NCBI RefSeq assembly: GCF_014650335.1
Contig: NZ_BMUT01000013.1
Span: 67,507-131,506 of the forward strand
Length of the DNA stretch: 64,000 nucleotides
Source of the DNA: Streptomyces hiroshimensis
GTDB taxonomy: Bacteria > Actinomycetota > Actinomycetes > Streptomycetales > Streptomycetaceae
Direction: 5' to 3'
Part shown: positions 38,928-49,095 of the stretch, one piece after another
Position numbering within the stretch: the first letter of the stretch is position 1
How the letters are laid out: the number at the start of each line of letters is the position of its first letter
Notes under the pieces: generated by a model
Databases searched by the model: none
The model's input: only the letters and a program-made list of their open reading frames with translations
Told to the model about the DNA's origin: nothing
Program-made: the position numbers and the translations under genes

Positions 38928-41900
38928 GTGCCAACGAATGATGATGACGCCGATCACCGGCTCGCCCACGCCCCCGTCGCGATCGTGGGGCTCGCGGGAA
39001 TGTTCCCCGGGGCGGAGGATCTCGGCGAGTTCTGGGACAACGTCGTGGCGGGCCGGGACTGCATCACCGACGTCCCGCCCGCCTGGTGGAGCACCGAGGA
39101 CCACTACGACCCGGATCTGTTCGCACCCGACAAGACCTACGCCCGCCGTGGCGGATTCCTGTCACCGGCCGTGTTCGACCCCCGCGAGTTCGGGATGCCG
39201 CCGAACACCGTCGACTCCACGGGTCTGGTGCAGCTGCTGAGCCTGATGGTGGCCAAGGAAGTGCTGCGGGACGCGGGGTGCGAGGGGGCCCGGTGGTACG
39301 ACCCGGCGCGGACCGGGGTGGTGCTCGGGGTGTGCGGCACCAACTCCACCCTCATCCCCCTCGCCGCCCGCCTGCTGGCCCCCGCGATCACCGATGCCGC
39401 GCGCCGGCACGGGGTCCCGGATGCACAGGCGCGTCAGCTCGCCCGTACGTATCTCGACACGCTGCCGCCGTGGACGGAGGACTCCTTCCCCGGCATCCTC
39501 GGCAACGTCGTCTCCGGCCGGGTCGCCAACCGCTTCGACCTCGGCGCGGCCAATCACACCGTGGACGCGGCCTGCGCCAGCTCGCTGACCGCCGTACGGG
39601 CCGCCGTCGACGAGCTCGTCAACCACCGGGCGGACCTGATGATCACGGGAGGGTGCGACGCGGACAACTCCGTGGTGTCCTTCATGTGCTTCAGCAAGAC
39701 CCCTGCGCTGTCGCTCACCGGCCGGGTACGCCCATTCGACGCCGAAGCCGACGGCACTCTGGTCGGTGAGGGCATCGGCATGCTGGCGCTCAAACGACTC
39801 ACCGACGCCGAGCGGGACGGCAACCGCATCTACGCGGTCGTCCGCGGCCTCGGCAGTTCGAGTGACGGCCGCGCCAAGAGCATCTACGCCCCGTGCGGCC
39901 AGGGGCAGCTGACGGCTCTGCGGCGCGCTTACCACGACGCCGACTGCGCACCCCGGTCCGTCGAGCTGATCGAGGCGCACGGCACCGGGACCCCGGCCGG
40001 TGACGAAGTGGAGCTGACGGCCCTCGCCGAGCTGATGGCCACCCCTGACGACAGCCGCTACGTCGCCGTGGGCAGCGTCAAATCACAGATCGGGCACACC
40101 AAGGCGGCGGCCGGTGCCGCCGGGCTGATCAAGGCCGCGCTGGCCCTGCACCACAAGCTGCTGCCGCCCACCATCAATGTCGCCGCTCCCAGCGCCCCGG
40201 CCGCCCGCGAGGACGGCGCCCTCTACGTCAACACCACCACCCGGCCCTGGGTCCTGGACCCGGCCCGGCCGGTGCGCCGGGCCGGCGTCTCCGCGTTCGG
40301 CTTCGGCGGGGTGAACTACCACGCCGTGCTCGAGGAACACCGCCCCCTGCAGGGCCGGCCGGAGCGACGGGTCCTGCACCGCACCCCCCGCGCCCGCCTG
40401 TGGCACGCCCCCACCCCACGGGAACTGCTCGTCCTGCTGGAGAACGGCGGGGCACCCGACGACGGGCCGGTCCCGGCCGGCCACGCCCGCGTGGGGTACG
40501 TCGCGAAGGGCGAGGAGCACCACACCAAGCTGCTCACCGTCACGATCGACCAGCTGCGCAACAACCTGGGGCGCGACGAGTGGCACCACGCACGGGGCGT
40601 CCACTACCGCCGCACCGCCCTGCCGCCCGGTGCCAAGGCCGGCGCGCTGTTCGCCGGGCAGGGAAGCCAGTACGTGGACATGGGCCTGCGGGCCTTGCTC
40701 GACGTGCCGCCCGTGCGCGCGGCCTTCGACGCGGCGGGCGCCCTCTTCCCGCCCGGCGACACTCTGGCGCGCACGGTCTTCCCACCGCCCGGCGCCCGGG
40801 ACGAACAGCGCGCCGAGGAGCGTCTGCGGCGCACCGCGTACGCCCAGCCGGCCATCGCCGCGCTGGCCATGGGGCAGTACCGCTTCCTGACCGAGCTGGG
40901 TTTCGCCCCGCACGCGGTACTCGGCCACAGCTTCGGCGAGCTGACCGCGCTGTGGGCCGCCGGAACCCTGGACGACGACGCGTTCCTGGCACTCGCGCGG
41001 GCCAGAGGCGAGGCCATGCAGTCCCCGCCGCCCGGCAGCACCGACCCCGGGGCCATGGCCGCGCTGCGCGTACCGGACGACAGACTGCGGCAGCTGCTGG
41101 CCGACCGCCCCGAGCTGGTGGTGTGCGCCCGCAACGCACCGGACGAACAGGTGGTGGGCGGCCCGACCCCGGCCGTCGAGGACTTCGTACGGTGGTGCGC
41201 CGAGCAGACGGTACCCGTGCAGCGGCTGCCGGTCGCCGCGGCCTTCCACACCGCGTTCGTCGAGCACGCCCTCGCCCCCTTCGCCGCGGCCTGCGCCGCC
41301 GTGGACTTCGCCGCGCCTGCTCTGCCCGTCTACGCCAACACCGCGGGCGCGACGTACGGACCCGGCCCGGAGGCCGATCGCCGCACGCTCGTGGAACAGC
41401 TGCGCCGTCCGGTGGAGTTCGCGGCGCGGCTGGAGGAGATGTACGCAGACGGCGTCCGCGTCTTCGTCGAGTTCGGGCCCGGCCGCACCCTCACGGGGCT
41501 GGTGGAGCGCACCCTGGGCGAACGCGGCGCGCAAGCCGTCCCCTGCGACCTCGCCGGCGCCGACAGCTCGGTGGTCCTCAAGCAAGCAGCACTGAGGCTC
41601 GCCGTACTGGGACTGCCGCTGACGGACATCAACCGCTACGACGCCCCGGAGCGACCTCAACGCCCCACGGCCTCGAACGTCGCCCGCCTGCTGGAGGGCC
41701 CCAACTTCGCCATGGAGACCGGCCGGCGCGCACAAGAGGCCGAGCCCCCGCGCCTCCCGGAACAGCAGCAGGCATCACCGCAGCCATCCGTACCGGCCGG
41801 GACGGACCCGCTGTCCCGGGCCGCCGCCGAGCACCTCACCGCCCATGTCCGGTATCTGAACGACCAGTTGGACACCGCAGAGCAGCTCACCGGTCTGCTG

Positions 41901-44900
41901 TCGGCAGGCACCGTCGACGGACGGGTGGACGAGTCGCTCTCCGCCGCCGTCCACGCCATCACCGAACACAGCATCGCCCTCGGGGAGGCGCACACCCGCG
42001 CGGGCGAGGTCGTCACCCGGTTGATGAGCCTGTCCCCCGACGGCCGGCAGACGTGGCCCTCCACAGACTCGCGGGCCCGGGACGGGGCAGCGGGCCGGCC
42101 GCCCGAGACAGCCGCTCCCCCGGGCCCGGGCAACCCGCTCGTGCCCCGCCCCGCGGGCGAGCCCCCGCTGTTCCCCCGCCCGGCGGCCTCCGGCAGCGCA
42201 CGGCCCCCGGCCCCCCGTACCTCCGCTCTCGCGGACCTCATGGCCGACCCGGAGGGGGCCGGGCGCCCGGCACAGCCGGCGGCGGACGACTCGGAGGTGG
42301 ATCTTGCGGAGATGGAGCGGGTCTTCCGCCAAGTGGTCGCCGAGAAGACCGGCTACGACGCCGACATGATCGAGCCGGACCTCTACATCCAGGAGGACCT
42401 CGGTATCGACTCGCTCAAACAGGTCGAGATCGCCGCGGAGTTCTGGCGCCGCTATCCCGTGATCACCCGGGACGAACTCTTCCGCTTCACCGAGGCGCGC
42501 ACCGTCGGCGAACTCACCGAGATGCTCCGCCAGACCCTCACCGGCGCGCGCCCCGAACTCCGGCGGGCCGACGTCATGCCGCTCGACCGGGCCCTCGTGA
42601 CGCTGCGCGAGCTGCCCGCCGTCGACATCCGCACCGACGCCTACGCCGACCGGCCGTGCGCCCTGCTGCTGGACGACGGCGGCGAGCTGTGCACGGCGGT
42701 GGCCCGAGCCCTGCGGACCGGCGGCTGGCGCACGTGCCGTCTGACGCTCCCCGGCGCCGACGGCGCCGACGGCGAGACCTGGGCGCTCGCGGACTGGACC
42801 GAGGCGGCACTGGCCGACCGGCTCGCCGATGTCCTGGCGGCCACCTCGCGGATCGACCTGTGCGCCCTGCCGGTCGACCGCAGCGCCGGTACGACGGCGG
42901 ATCAGCTCGTCGCCCGGCTGCAACACGCCGTCCTGGTGGCCAAGCACGCCTTCCCCGTGCTGGAGGAGACCGCCCGCGGCGGCTCGCGCGCCGCGTTCGT
43001 CACCGCCACCCGGCTCGACGGCGTCCTGGGCTACGCAGGGTCCGGCCAGGATCCGGTGGCGGCCTTCGCCGGTGGTCTCGGCGGCCTGGTCAAGACGCTC
43101 GCCCTGGAGTCCGCACCCCTGTTCTGCCGGGCCCTGGACCTCGCCCCGGACCTGCCCGCCCAGAGGGCCGGAGAGATCTTCGCCGCGGAGATCGCGGACT
43201 CCGCAACCGACGTCCGCGAGGTGGGAGTGGACGCCGCACGCCGCCGCACACCCGTACTGTCCACGGCCCCGGACCCGCTGCTGCCGCACCCGCCGCAGAC
43301 GGCGGAGCTCTCCCCCGACGACGTGCTGCTGGTCACCGGCGGCGCCTCCGGCATCACTGCCTGGTGCGTCGAAGCCCTCGCCGCCGAGCACCGCTGCTCC
43401 TACCTGCTGCTCGGCCGGACACCTCTCACCGCGGAACCGGAGTGGGCCGCGGGCCTGGACGGACCCGAAGCGCTCCGCGACGCCCTCGCGGAGCGGCTGC
43501 GCGCCGCCGGTGACGACAACGACGGCGCCGACGAGCCGCAGAACCGATCCCACACCGACCGGCAGGTCCAGGAGATCCTGGCCGGTCGCAGGATCCGCTC
43601 CACCCTCGACGCTCTACGGGCCCGAGGAGTCGAAGCCCACTACCTGGCTGCGGACGTACGCGATGCCGACGCGCTGGCGCAGGCGCTGGCTCCGCACGCC
43701 TCACGCATCACCGGTGTCATCCACGCCGCCGGATCCCTCGGCGACTCGCCCCTGGCGGACAAGACGCCCGGCTCCATCGCCCGGGTGATCGGCACCAAAC
43801 TCTCCGGCCTGCACCACGTGCTCACCGCCCTGGACGTCTCCCGGCTGCGCCACCTCGTGGTCTTCTCCTCCGTCTCGGGCATCTGGGGCAACGTCCGGCA
43901 GTCGGACTACGCCCTGGCCAACGAGGCCGTCAACCGCTATGCCTGCGCCTTCAAGGCAGCCCACCCCACCTGCAGGGTCGCCTCCATCGCCTGGGGCCCG
44001 TGGGCAGGCGGCATGGCCGCCCCCGTACAGGAGATCTTCCGCCAACAGGGCGTTCCCGTGCTGGCGCGCGACGCGGGCTGCGCCTACTTCCTCGACCAGA
44101 TGCGCCCCGGACGCAGCGCGGACGAAGTCGTCGTCATCGGGCCCGTCGCTCCGCTCTTCCGCCGGTCCGACAGCCTGCCCGGCAAGGGGCTGACGGCACT
44201 GCGCGACCTGGCCGGACTGGAAGGCGAACCGGTACTGACCGACCACCGCTGGGCGGGCGCACCACTGCTGCCCATGACGGCCGCCGTCGGATGGGGCCTG
44301 CACGTCGTGGAGAGCGCCCGGGCAGGAGCCCGGCCCGTGGTGGAGTGCCGGGGATTCCGCATCAGCCGGGGCCTGTACTTCGACGGCTCCCAGCCGAAAC
44401 AGGCCGTGGTCCGCGTGGTGCCGGACCCCCAGGCGGCGCAGACCGATGCCCGGGTGACCGTACACACACTCGACGACGAACACGAAGCGAGGGTGCGCTA
44501 CGAAGGTGATTTCCGGTGCGCCGACCGTGCCCCCGCCGCACCGCGCCTGGAACTGCCGCCCTACGTGATCTCGGACAAGCCGCATCCCGCCTACGCCGAA
44601 GGATTCCTCTTCCACGGACCCACGTTGCAAGGACTGCGCAACGTCCTGGCCGAGGAGGACGGCAGGCTCGTCCTGGCCGCTCGGCTGCCTGACCCCCTCC
44701 TCGCCCACGGCGCATACGCCGGCTGCCTCTACAGCCCCGGCACGGCCGATCTGCTGCTCCAGGCCGCCGCTCTGCTGGGGCGTCACCGCCATGAGGACAG
44801 CTGCGCACCGGTCAGCGTCGAACGCGTGGAGCTGTTCGCACCGCTCCCGGACGACGCGCCGTTCGCCGTCGTCGCCGAACTGGAGTCGGCGACCGCGCTC

Positions 44901-45050
44901 GACGTGCGCTGCACGGTCACTGCCTGTTCCCCGGACGGACTCGTCCGTCAGCGGTGGTCCGGGCTGACCCTGGTCGGGCTCAGCAAAGAACAGATGGTGG
45001 AACGGATGACTGCACCTAGCCGCCGGGCGCCGACAGGGGAGACGGCATGA
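38928..45050 (+). CDS. PUFA/hglE-like type I polyketide synthase, KS-AT-ACP-KR-DH
   Basis: About 2040 residues. KS (about 20-450): DAACASS with Cys216, EAHGTGT and GHTKAAAG histidines. AT (about 560-870): GHSFGE with Ser668 and AAFH at the malonyl-type position. A single ACP: DLGIDSLK with Ser1162. KR (about 1460-1700): TGGASGI, SSVSG and the Tyr/Asn pair in DYALANEAVN. C-terminal hotdog DH-like region (about 1765-2030): LTDHRWAGAPLLPM. Order matches PfaA/HglE-type synthases, but true PUFA synthases have five or more tandem ACPs. Start GTG 38928 has AACGAGG before it; GTG 38922 is possible. First of three genes, ATGA overlap with the next. No phosphopantetheinyl transferase nearby. Confidence 0.92.
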   Translation: MPTNDDDADHRLAHAPVAIVGLAGMFPGAEDLGEFWDNVVAGRDCITDVPPAWWSTEDHYDPDLFAPDKTYARRGGFLSPAVFDPREFGMPPNTVDSTGLVQLLSLMVAKEVLRDAGCEGARWYDPARTGVVLGVCGTNSTLIPLAARLLAPAITDAARRHGVPDAQARQLARTYLDTLPPWTEDSFPGILGNVVSGRVANRFDLGAANHTVDAACASSLTAVRAAVDELVNHRADLMITGGCDADNSVVSFMCFSKTPALSLTGRVRPFDAEADGTLVGEGIGMLALKRLTDAERDGNRIYAVVRGLGSSSDGRAKSIYAPCGQGQLTALRRAYHDADCAPRSVELIEAHGTGTPAGDEVELTALAELMATPDDSRYVAVGSVKSQIGHTKAAAGAAGLIKAALALHHKLLPPTINVAAPSAPAAREDGALYVNTTTRPWVLDPARPVRRAGVSAFGFGGVNYHAVLEEHRPLQGRPERRVLHRTPRARLWHAPTPRELLVLLENGGAPDDGPVPAGHARVGYVAKGEEHHTKLLTVTIDQLRNNLGRDEWHHARGVHYRRTALPPGAKAGALFAGQGSQYVDMGLRALLDVPPVRAAFDAAGALFPPGDTLARTVFPPPGARDEQRAEERLRRTAYAQPAIAALAMGQYRFLTELGFAPHAVLGHSFGELTALWAAGTLDDDAFLALARARGEAMQSPPPGSTDPGAMAALRVPDDRLRQLLADRPELVVCARNAPDEQVVGGPTPAVEDFVRWCAEQTVPVQRLPVAAAFHTAFVEHALAPFAAACAAVDFAAPALPVYANTAGATYGPGPEADRRTLVEQLRRPVEFAARLEEMYADGVRVFVEFGPGRTLTGLVERTLGERGAQAVPCDLAGADSSVVLKQAALRLAVLGLPLTDINRYDAPERPQRPTASNVARLLEGPNFAMETGRRAQEAEPPRLPEQQQASPQPSVPAGTDPLSRAAAEHLTAHVRYLNDQLDTAEQLTGLLSAGTVDGRVDESLSAAVHAITEHSIALGEAHTRAGEVVTRLMSLSPDGRQTWPSTDSRARDGAAGRPPETAAPPGPGNPLVPRPAGEPPLFPRPAASGSARPPAPRTSALADLMADPEGAGRPAQPAADDSEVDLAEMERVFRQVVAEKTGYDADMIEPDLYIQEDLGIDSLKQVEIAAEFWRRYPVITRDELFRFTEARTVGELTEMLRQTLTGARPELRRADVMPLDRALVTLRELPAVDIRTDAYADRPCALLLDDGGELCTAVARALRTGGWRTCRLTLPGADGADGETWALADWTEAALADRLADVLAATSRIDLCALPVDRSAGTTADQLVARLQHAVLVAKHAFPVLEETARGGSRAAFVTATRLDGVLGYAGSGQDPVAAFAGGLGGLVKTLALESAPLFCRALDLAPDLPAQRAGEIFAAEIADSATDVREVGVDAARRRTPVLSTAPDPLLPHPPQTAELSPDDVLLVTGGASGITAWCVEALAAEHRCSYLLLGRTPLTAEPEWAAGLDGPEALRDALAERLRAAGDDNDGADEPQNRSHTDRQVQEILAGRRIRSTLDALRARGVEAHYLAADVRDADALAQALAPHASRITGVIHAAGSLGDSPLADKTPGSIARVIGTKLSGLHHVLTALDVSRLRHLVVFSSVSGIWGNVRQSDYALANEAVNRYACAFKAAHPTCRVASIAWGPWAGGMAAPVQEIFRQQGVPVLARDAGCAYFLDQMRPGRSADEVVVIGPVAPLFRRSDSLPGKGLTALRDLAGLEGEPVLTDHRWAGAPLLPMTAAVGWGLHVVESARAGARPVVECRGFRISRGLYFDGSQPKQAVVRVVPDPQAAQTDARVTVHTLDDEHEARVRYEGDFRCADRAPAAPRLELPPYVISDKPHPAYAEGFLFHGPTLQGLRNVLAEEDGRLVLAARLPDPLLAHGAYAGCLYSPGTADLLLQAAALLGRHRHEDSCAPVSVERVELFAPLPDDAPFAVVAELESATALDVRCTVTACSPDGLVRQRWSGLTLVGLSKEQMVERMTAPSRRAPTGETA

Positions 45051-47380
45051 CCGGACCGGGAACGACGGACGAGCTCGGTTTCGACGGCGTCCCTCTCGCC
45101 GAACTGTGGGGCGGGGCCTCGGCACTTCCGCCGGGCGGCAGCGGCAGCACGGTCGCACCGGCGGGCAGGCCTGTGCCGTCGGAGCGGCCCGCGTCGGCGG
45201 ACAGCGCCTCGCCGGCGGACCCGGCCCGGCGCATCGCACGGCAAGTACAGCGCGCCCACGCCACGGTACTCGAAGCACACCGGGCCATCAGCCGTCGCCA
45301 GGCCCACCTTGCCGGGCCCGGCACGCCCACGGGACCGCCCCCGCGTGGCCATCACGCGTGGGCACGGCTGGGCGGCGCGGCCGCGGTGCTGCGGGCCGGG
45401 GCGGCCCGCTTGCCGTACGCCGCCGAGCCGGGCACCTACGAGGTGACCTGGCAGGGGCAGGTACCGTTCGAACCCACCGAGCTCCATGCCCACCTCGCCG
45501 GATCCGGCGCCGCCGAGCCCCGCTGCCTGGTCCACGACGGCGATCGGCGGCTCATCGTCTCGATCGTGCGCAGCACTGCGGACCTGCAGGAGGAGGAACC
45601 GGCGCAACGCCCTGTGCCCGCCGTTCCCCCGGAGTTCCGGCCCCTCGCCCGTACCGCTGTGCACCGGCTGTCCGCGTCCGGGCTCGACGCGCTCGCCGCC
45701 GGGGACATCACCGGTGTCCTCGGCGACGCCTTCGACCAGGACGGCGTGGAGCCGGAGTCCTTGCCCGAGCGATGGCCCGCCCGCCTGCTGGAGGAGATCT
45801 CCGTCATCGAGCCCCGCGGCGGCCCGTACGGCCAAGGACTGCTCGTCGCAACCGCCCGTCCGGCCACGGCCGGCGCCGGGACCGCGGGTGACCCCGAACC
45901 GGTGTGGCCGTGGTTGGTCGCGGCGGCCACCGAGGCACTGCGGGTGTACGTCTTCCACCAGGGCATGCACCTGTGCCTGCCCGGGGCACGAGTGGTCCCC
46001 TCATCCGATAGCCCCATGAGGGTCGAAGTCCTCGACCCTGCGGCGACATTCACGAGCGCACTGCGCTTCACCGTCGAGGTGACCGGACTCGGTCTGGCGC
46101 CCCGCCCGTACGCCACCGCCGACTGCCGCGTCACCGCGGCCGGGCGGACGGTGGCCCGGCTGCGGGCACTCGGAGTGACCGTGCGGGAGCGGCCGGGCTC
46201 CGACGTCACGCCCCATCCCGAGCGGCTCAGCTGCCGCAAGTCGGCGTCGGGCGGCCCGGTGGTCCTCGACGAACGGCACATCGCGCAGGTGGCCGACGGC
46301 GACCCGGTGGAGGTGTTCGCCTCCTTCGGTGCGCAGCCGACCGCGACCCGGACCCGGCCCCGGCTGCCCCGCACCGACCTGAGGATGGTGGACCGCTGCA
46401 CGCACACCGAGACCGGCCCGCCACCGCAGCGGCTCGGCAGCAGGCTGACCGCCGAGTACGACGTCCCGGCCGACCCCTGGTACTGCCGCGAGAGCGGCGG
46501 CCCCGGGGTCCCGGCGTTCGCCCTGATGGAGATGGCACTCCAGACCTTGGGACTGCTCGGCGGTCTGTCCGGCATGACGTGGGAGTACCCCGACCGCGAC
46601 TTCGTGTGCCGCAATCTCGAGGGCCGGGCCATGCTGATCCACGAGACCGACCTGCGCGCGATGACGGTGGTTCAGGATGCCGTCCTGCGCTCGTCCGTGC
46701 CCCTCCCGGGAGCGGTGATGCAGCGCTCCGGTTTCGAGCTGAGCACCGGCGGCGAGGCGTTCTGTGTCGGTGAGGCGACGCACGGCTATTTCACGGCCGA
46801 GGTGCTGGCGAGGCAACAGGGCCTGGACGGTGGCAGGTATGTCGCGCCGTGGCTGGAGCGCCGGCCCGAGAGCCCGGCCGGGGCGGTCCGGCTGGATCTG
46901 CGTGACGACAGCCGCACGGGCAGCGGCCGGCTGGCCCTGCTCGAAGAGGTGGTCGTGGTGCCCGGCGGCGGTGACCACGGCGCGGGGTACGTGTGGTGCG
47001 GCAAACCGGTGCGCGACGATGACTGGTTCTTCGACCAGCACTTCCCCCACGACCCGGTGCTGCCCGGATCGGTCGGGGTGCAGATGCTCTTCCAGGCCGT
47101 ACAGGCATGCGTCCTGCGCACCGGACTCGCCGATCATCTGTGCAGCCCGTGGTTCGCCCTCGCGGTCGGCGAGGAACTGCGGTGGTCCTACCGGGGCCAG
47201 ATCCTGCGCCACCACGGGCGGGTGCGCGGCGAGGCACACATCCGCGAGGTGCGGCAGGAGCGCGACCGGCTGCTCGTCCGTGCGGACGGCAGCGTATGGC
47301 GCGACGACCTGCGGGTCTATCAGGTGGACAACATCGCTCTGGCCGTCCGGCCGGGGGCGGGGCGGGAGGCCGGGCGATGA
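45047..47380 (+). CDS. PfaC-like dehydratase subunit (FabA-type hotdogs)
   Basis: 777 residues overlapping both neighbours by ATGA. The second half contains paired FabA-like hotdog folds; DDWFFDQHFPHDPVLPGS carries the active-site His665 in the HFxxDPVxPGS context of FabA. An earlier hotdog-type segment runs about 460-600. The N-terminal 40-100 residues are Gly/Pro/Ala-rich, then a region resembling the linker and first hotdog of PfaC without its KS-CLF half. It therefore supplies dehydration (and perhaps isomerisation) to the upstream synthase in trans. The absence of the KS-CLF domains of full PfaC is notable and fits hglE-type rather than PUFA-type clusters. Confidence 0.78.
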   Translation: MTGPGTTDELGFDGVPLAELWGGASALPPGGSGSTVAPAGRPVPSERPASADSASPADPARRIARQVQRAHATVLEAHRAISRRQAHLAGPGTPTGPPPRGHHAWARLGGAAAVLRAGAARLPYAAEPGTYEVTWQGQVPFEPTELHAHLAGSGAAEPRCLVHDGDRRLIVSIVRSTADLQEEEPAQRPVPAVPPEFRPLARTAVHRLSASGLDALAAGDITGVLGDAFDQDGVEPESLPERWPARLLEEISVIEPRGGPYGQGLLVATARPATAGAGTAGDPEPVWPWLVAAATEALRVYVFHQGMHLCLPGARVVPSSDSPMRVEVLDPAATFTSALRFTVEVTGLGLAPRPYATADCRVTAAGRTVARLRALGVTVRERPGSDVTPHPERLSCRKSASGGPVVLDERHIAQVADGDPVEVFASFGAQPTATRTRPRLPRTDLRMVDRCTHTETGPPPQRLGSRLTAEYDVPADPWYCRESGGPGVPAFALMEMALQTLGLLGGLSGMTWEYPDRDFVCRNLEGRAMLIHETDLRAMTVVQDAVLRSSVPLPGAVMQRSGFELSTGGEAFCVGEATHGYFTAEVLARQQGLDGGRYVAPWLERRPESPAGAVRLDLRDDSRTGSGRLALLEEVVVVPGGGDHGAGYVWCGKPVRDDDWFFDQHFPHDPVLPGSVGVQMLFQAVQACVLRTGLADHLCSPWFALAVGEELRWSYRGQILRHHGRVRGEAHIREVRQERDRLLVRADGSVWRDDLRVYQVDNIALAVRPGAGREAGR

Positions 47381-48969
47381 CCGTGCACCACGACGCGGAC
47401 GGCGTCTACGCGGTCCTCTCCGCGCTCGACCTGCCGTGCTACGTCGTCGCCGTCGGAGGGCGCGTGGGGGTCACCCACGACCGCCCCGCGCCGGGCTCCC
47501 CCACCGCCCTGCTCGCCGCGGCCGGCCCCCAGCCGCCCCACCGCCTCGGCTCGGCCGCCTTCGCGCGCCACCACGGCGTGCGCTCCGCCTACATGGCGGG
47601 CGCCATGGCCGGCGGCATCGCCGGCGAGGACCTCGTCGTCGCGATGTCCCGCGCCGGTCATCTCGCCTCCTTCGGCGCCGCCGGCCTGCCCGCGTCCCGT
47701 CTGCGGGAGGCGCTCGGGAGTCTGGAGGAACGGCTCGGTGACGCGCCGTACGCCTGCAACCTGATCCACAGCCCCATGGCGCCGGAGGCCGAACGGACCT
47801 GCGTGGACCTCTGTCTGCGCCACCGCGTGCGCTGCGTGGAGGCGTCCGCCTTCGTCCAGCTCACCCCGGCCCTGGTGCGCTACCGCCTCACGGGACTGCG
47901 CCCCGCACCCGGCGGCGGCATCCGAGCCGGGCACCGGGTGATCGCCAAGATCTCCCGCTCCGAGACCGCGGAGCTGTTCCTGCGTCCCGCACCCGAAGCA
48001 CTCGTCACCGAGCTGCTGGCCCGCGGCGAGATCACGGTCGAACAGGCCTCTCTCGCCCGCGCGGTGCCGATGGCCGACGACATCACCGTGGAAGCCGATT
48101 CAGGGGGCCACACCGACCGCCGGCCGCTGACCGTCCTCCTCCCGGCCATCGCGCGGCTGCGCGACCGGCTCGGCCTGCCCCACCCCGGTGGTGACCCGGT
48201 GCGTCTCGGCGCGGCCGGCGGCATCGGCACACCCCGCGCCGTGGCCGCCGCTCTCGCCCTCGGCGCGGACTACGTCGTCACCGGCTCGGTCAACCAGGGC
48301 ACCGTCGAGGCCGCGACCTCGCCGGCCGTCAAGCGCCTGCTGGCCGAAGCGGGCCCGGCGGACTGCGTCATGGCGCCGGCCGCCGACATGTTCGAGCAGG
48401 GTGTCACCGTGCAGGTCCTCGGCCGTGGCACGCTCTTCCCGGGCCGCGCCGGACGGCTGTACCGCCTGTACCGCGACCACCCCGCACTGGACGCGCTGCC
48501 CGACGCCGAACAGCGGCGCCTGGAGCGGACCTTCGGGATGCCCCTGGACCGGGTGTGGCAGGAGACCGCCGACTACCTGAAGGACCGTCACCCCACTCAG
48601 CTCGCCCGGGCGGAGCAGGACCCCAAGCACCGGATGGCCCTGATCTTCCGCTGGTACCTGGCCATGGCCTCACGATGGGCGACCACAGGGGCGGACGACC
48701 GCGCCGAGGACTGGCAGATCTGGTGCGGCCCGGCGATGGGCGCGTTCAACGACTGGACCGCGGGCAGCGCACTGGCCGCCCCCGAACACCGTCACGCCAC
48801 CGCCATCGCCGAACACCTCCTGCGCGGCGCCGCCTACCACCGCCGGCTGGACCAACTGCGCGCCGCGGGCGTACGGATCCCCGGCAGCTGCGCGGAGTAC
48901 CGCCTGCCCGCCCCGCCGGTACCGCGGCAGGCCGGAGCACGTGACACCGCGGCGCGTACCCATCGCTGA
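47377..48969 (+). CDS. PfaD-type trans-acting enoyl reductase
   Basis: 530 residues. 2-nitropropane dioxygenase/FabK-like FMN TIM barrel: GAMAGGIAGEDLVVAMSRAG early, ITVEADSGGHTDRRPL in the middle and GAAGGIGTPRAVAAAL with the flavin phosphate-binding glycines. The C-terminal extension ending in FNDWTAGSAL is typical of PfaD family ERs. It would reduce enoyl intermediates on the ACP of the synthase encoded upstream. ATG 47377, ATGA overlap with the dehydratase gene. Completes a KS-AT-ACP-KR-DH / DH / ER set. Confidence 0.9.
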   Translation: MTVHHDADGVYAVLSALDLPCYVVAVGGRVGVTHDRPAPGSPTALLAAAGPQPPHRLGSAAFARHHGVRSAYMAGAMAGGIAGEDLVVAMSRAGHLASFGAAGLPASRLREALGSLEERLGDAPYACNLIHSPMAPEAERTCVDLCLRHRVRCVEASAFVQLTPALVRYRLTGLRPAPGGGIRAGHRVIAKISRSETAELFLRPAPEALVTELLARGEITVEQASLARAVPMADDITVEADSGGHTDRRPLTVLLPAIARLRDRLGLPHPGGDPVRLGAAGGIGTPRAVAAALALGADYVVTGSVNQGTVEAATSPAVKRLLAEAGPADCVMAPAADMFEQGVTVQVLGRGTLFPGRAGRLYRLYRDHPALDALPDAEQRRLERTFGMPLDRVWQETADYLKDRHPTQLARAEQDPKHRMALIFRWYLAMASRWATTGADDRAEDWQIWCGPAMGAFNDWTAGSALAAPEHRHATAIAEHLLRGAAYHRRLDQLRAAGVRIPGSCAEYRLPAPPVPRQAGARDTAARTHR

Positions 48970-49095
48970 CCCCCGCGCCGTCGGGCCTGCGGTGGTCGCC
49001 CTGCAGCACAGCGCACCGGCCCGGCCGGGCACCCCTTGTGCCTGACCAGAGGCTCAGGTCAAGAAGCGCCCCGCTCAAGCCGTTCCGAGAGCCGG

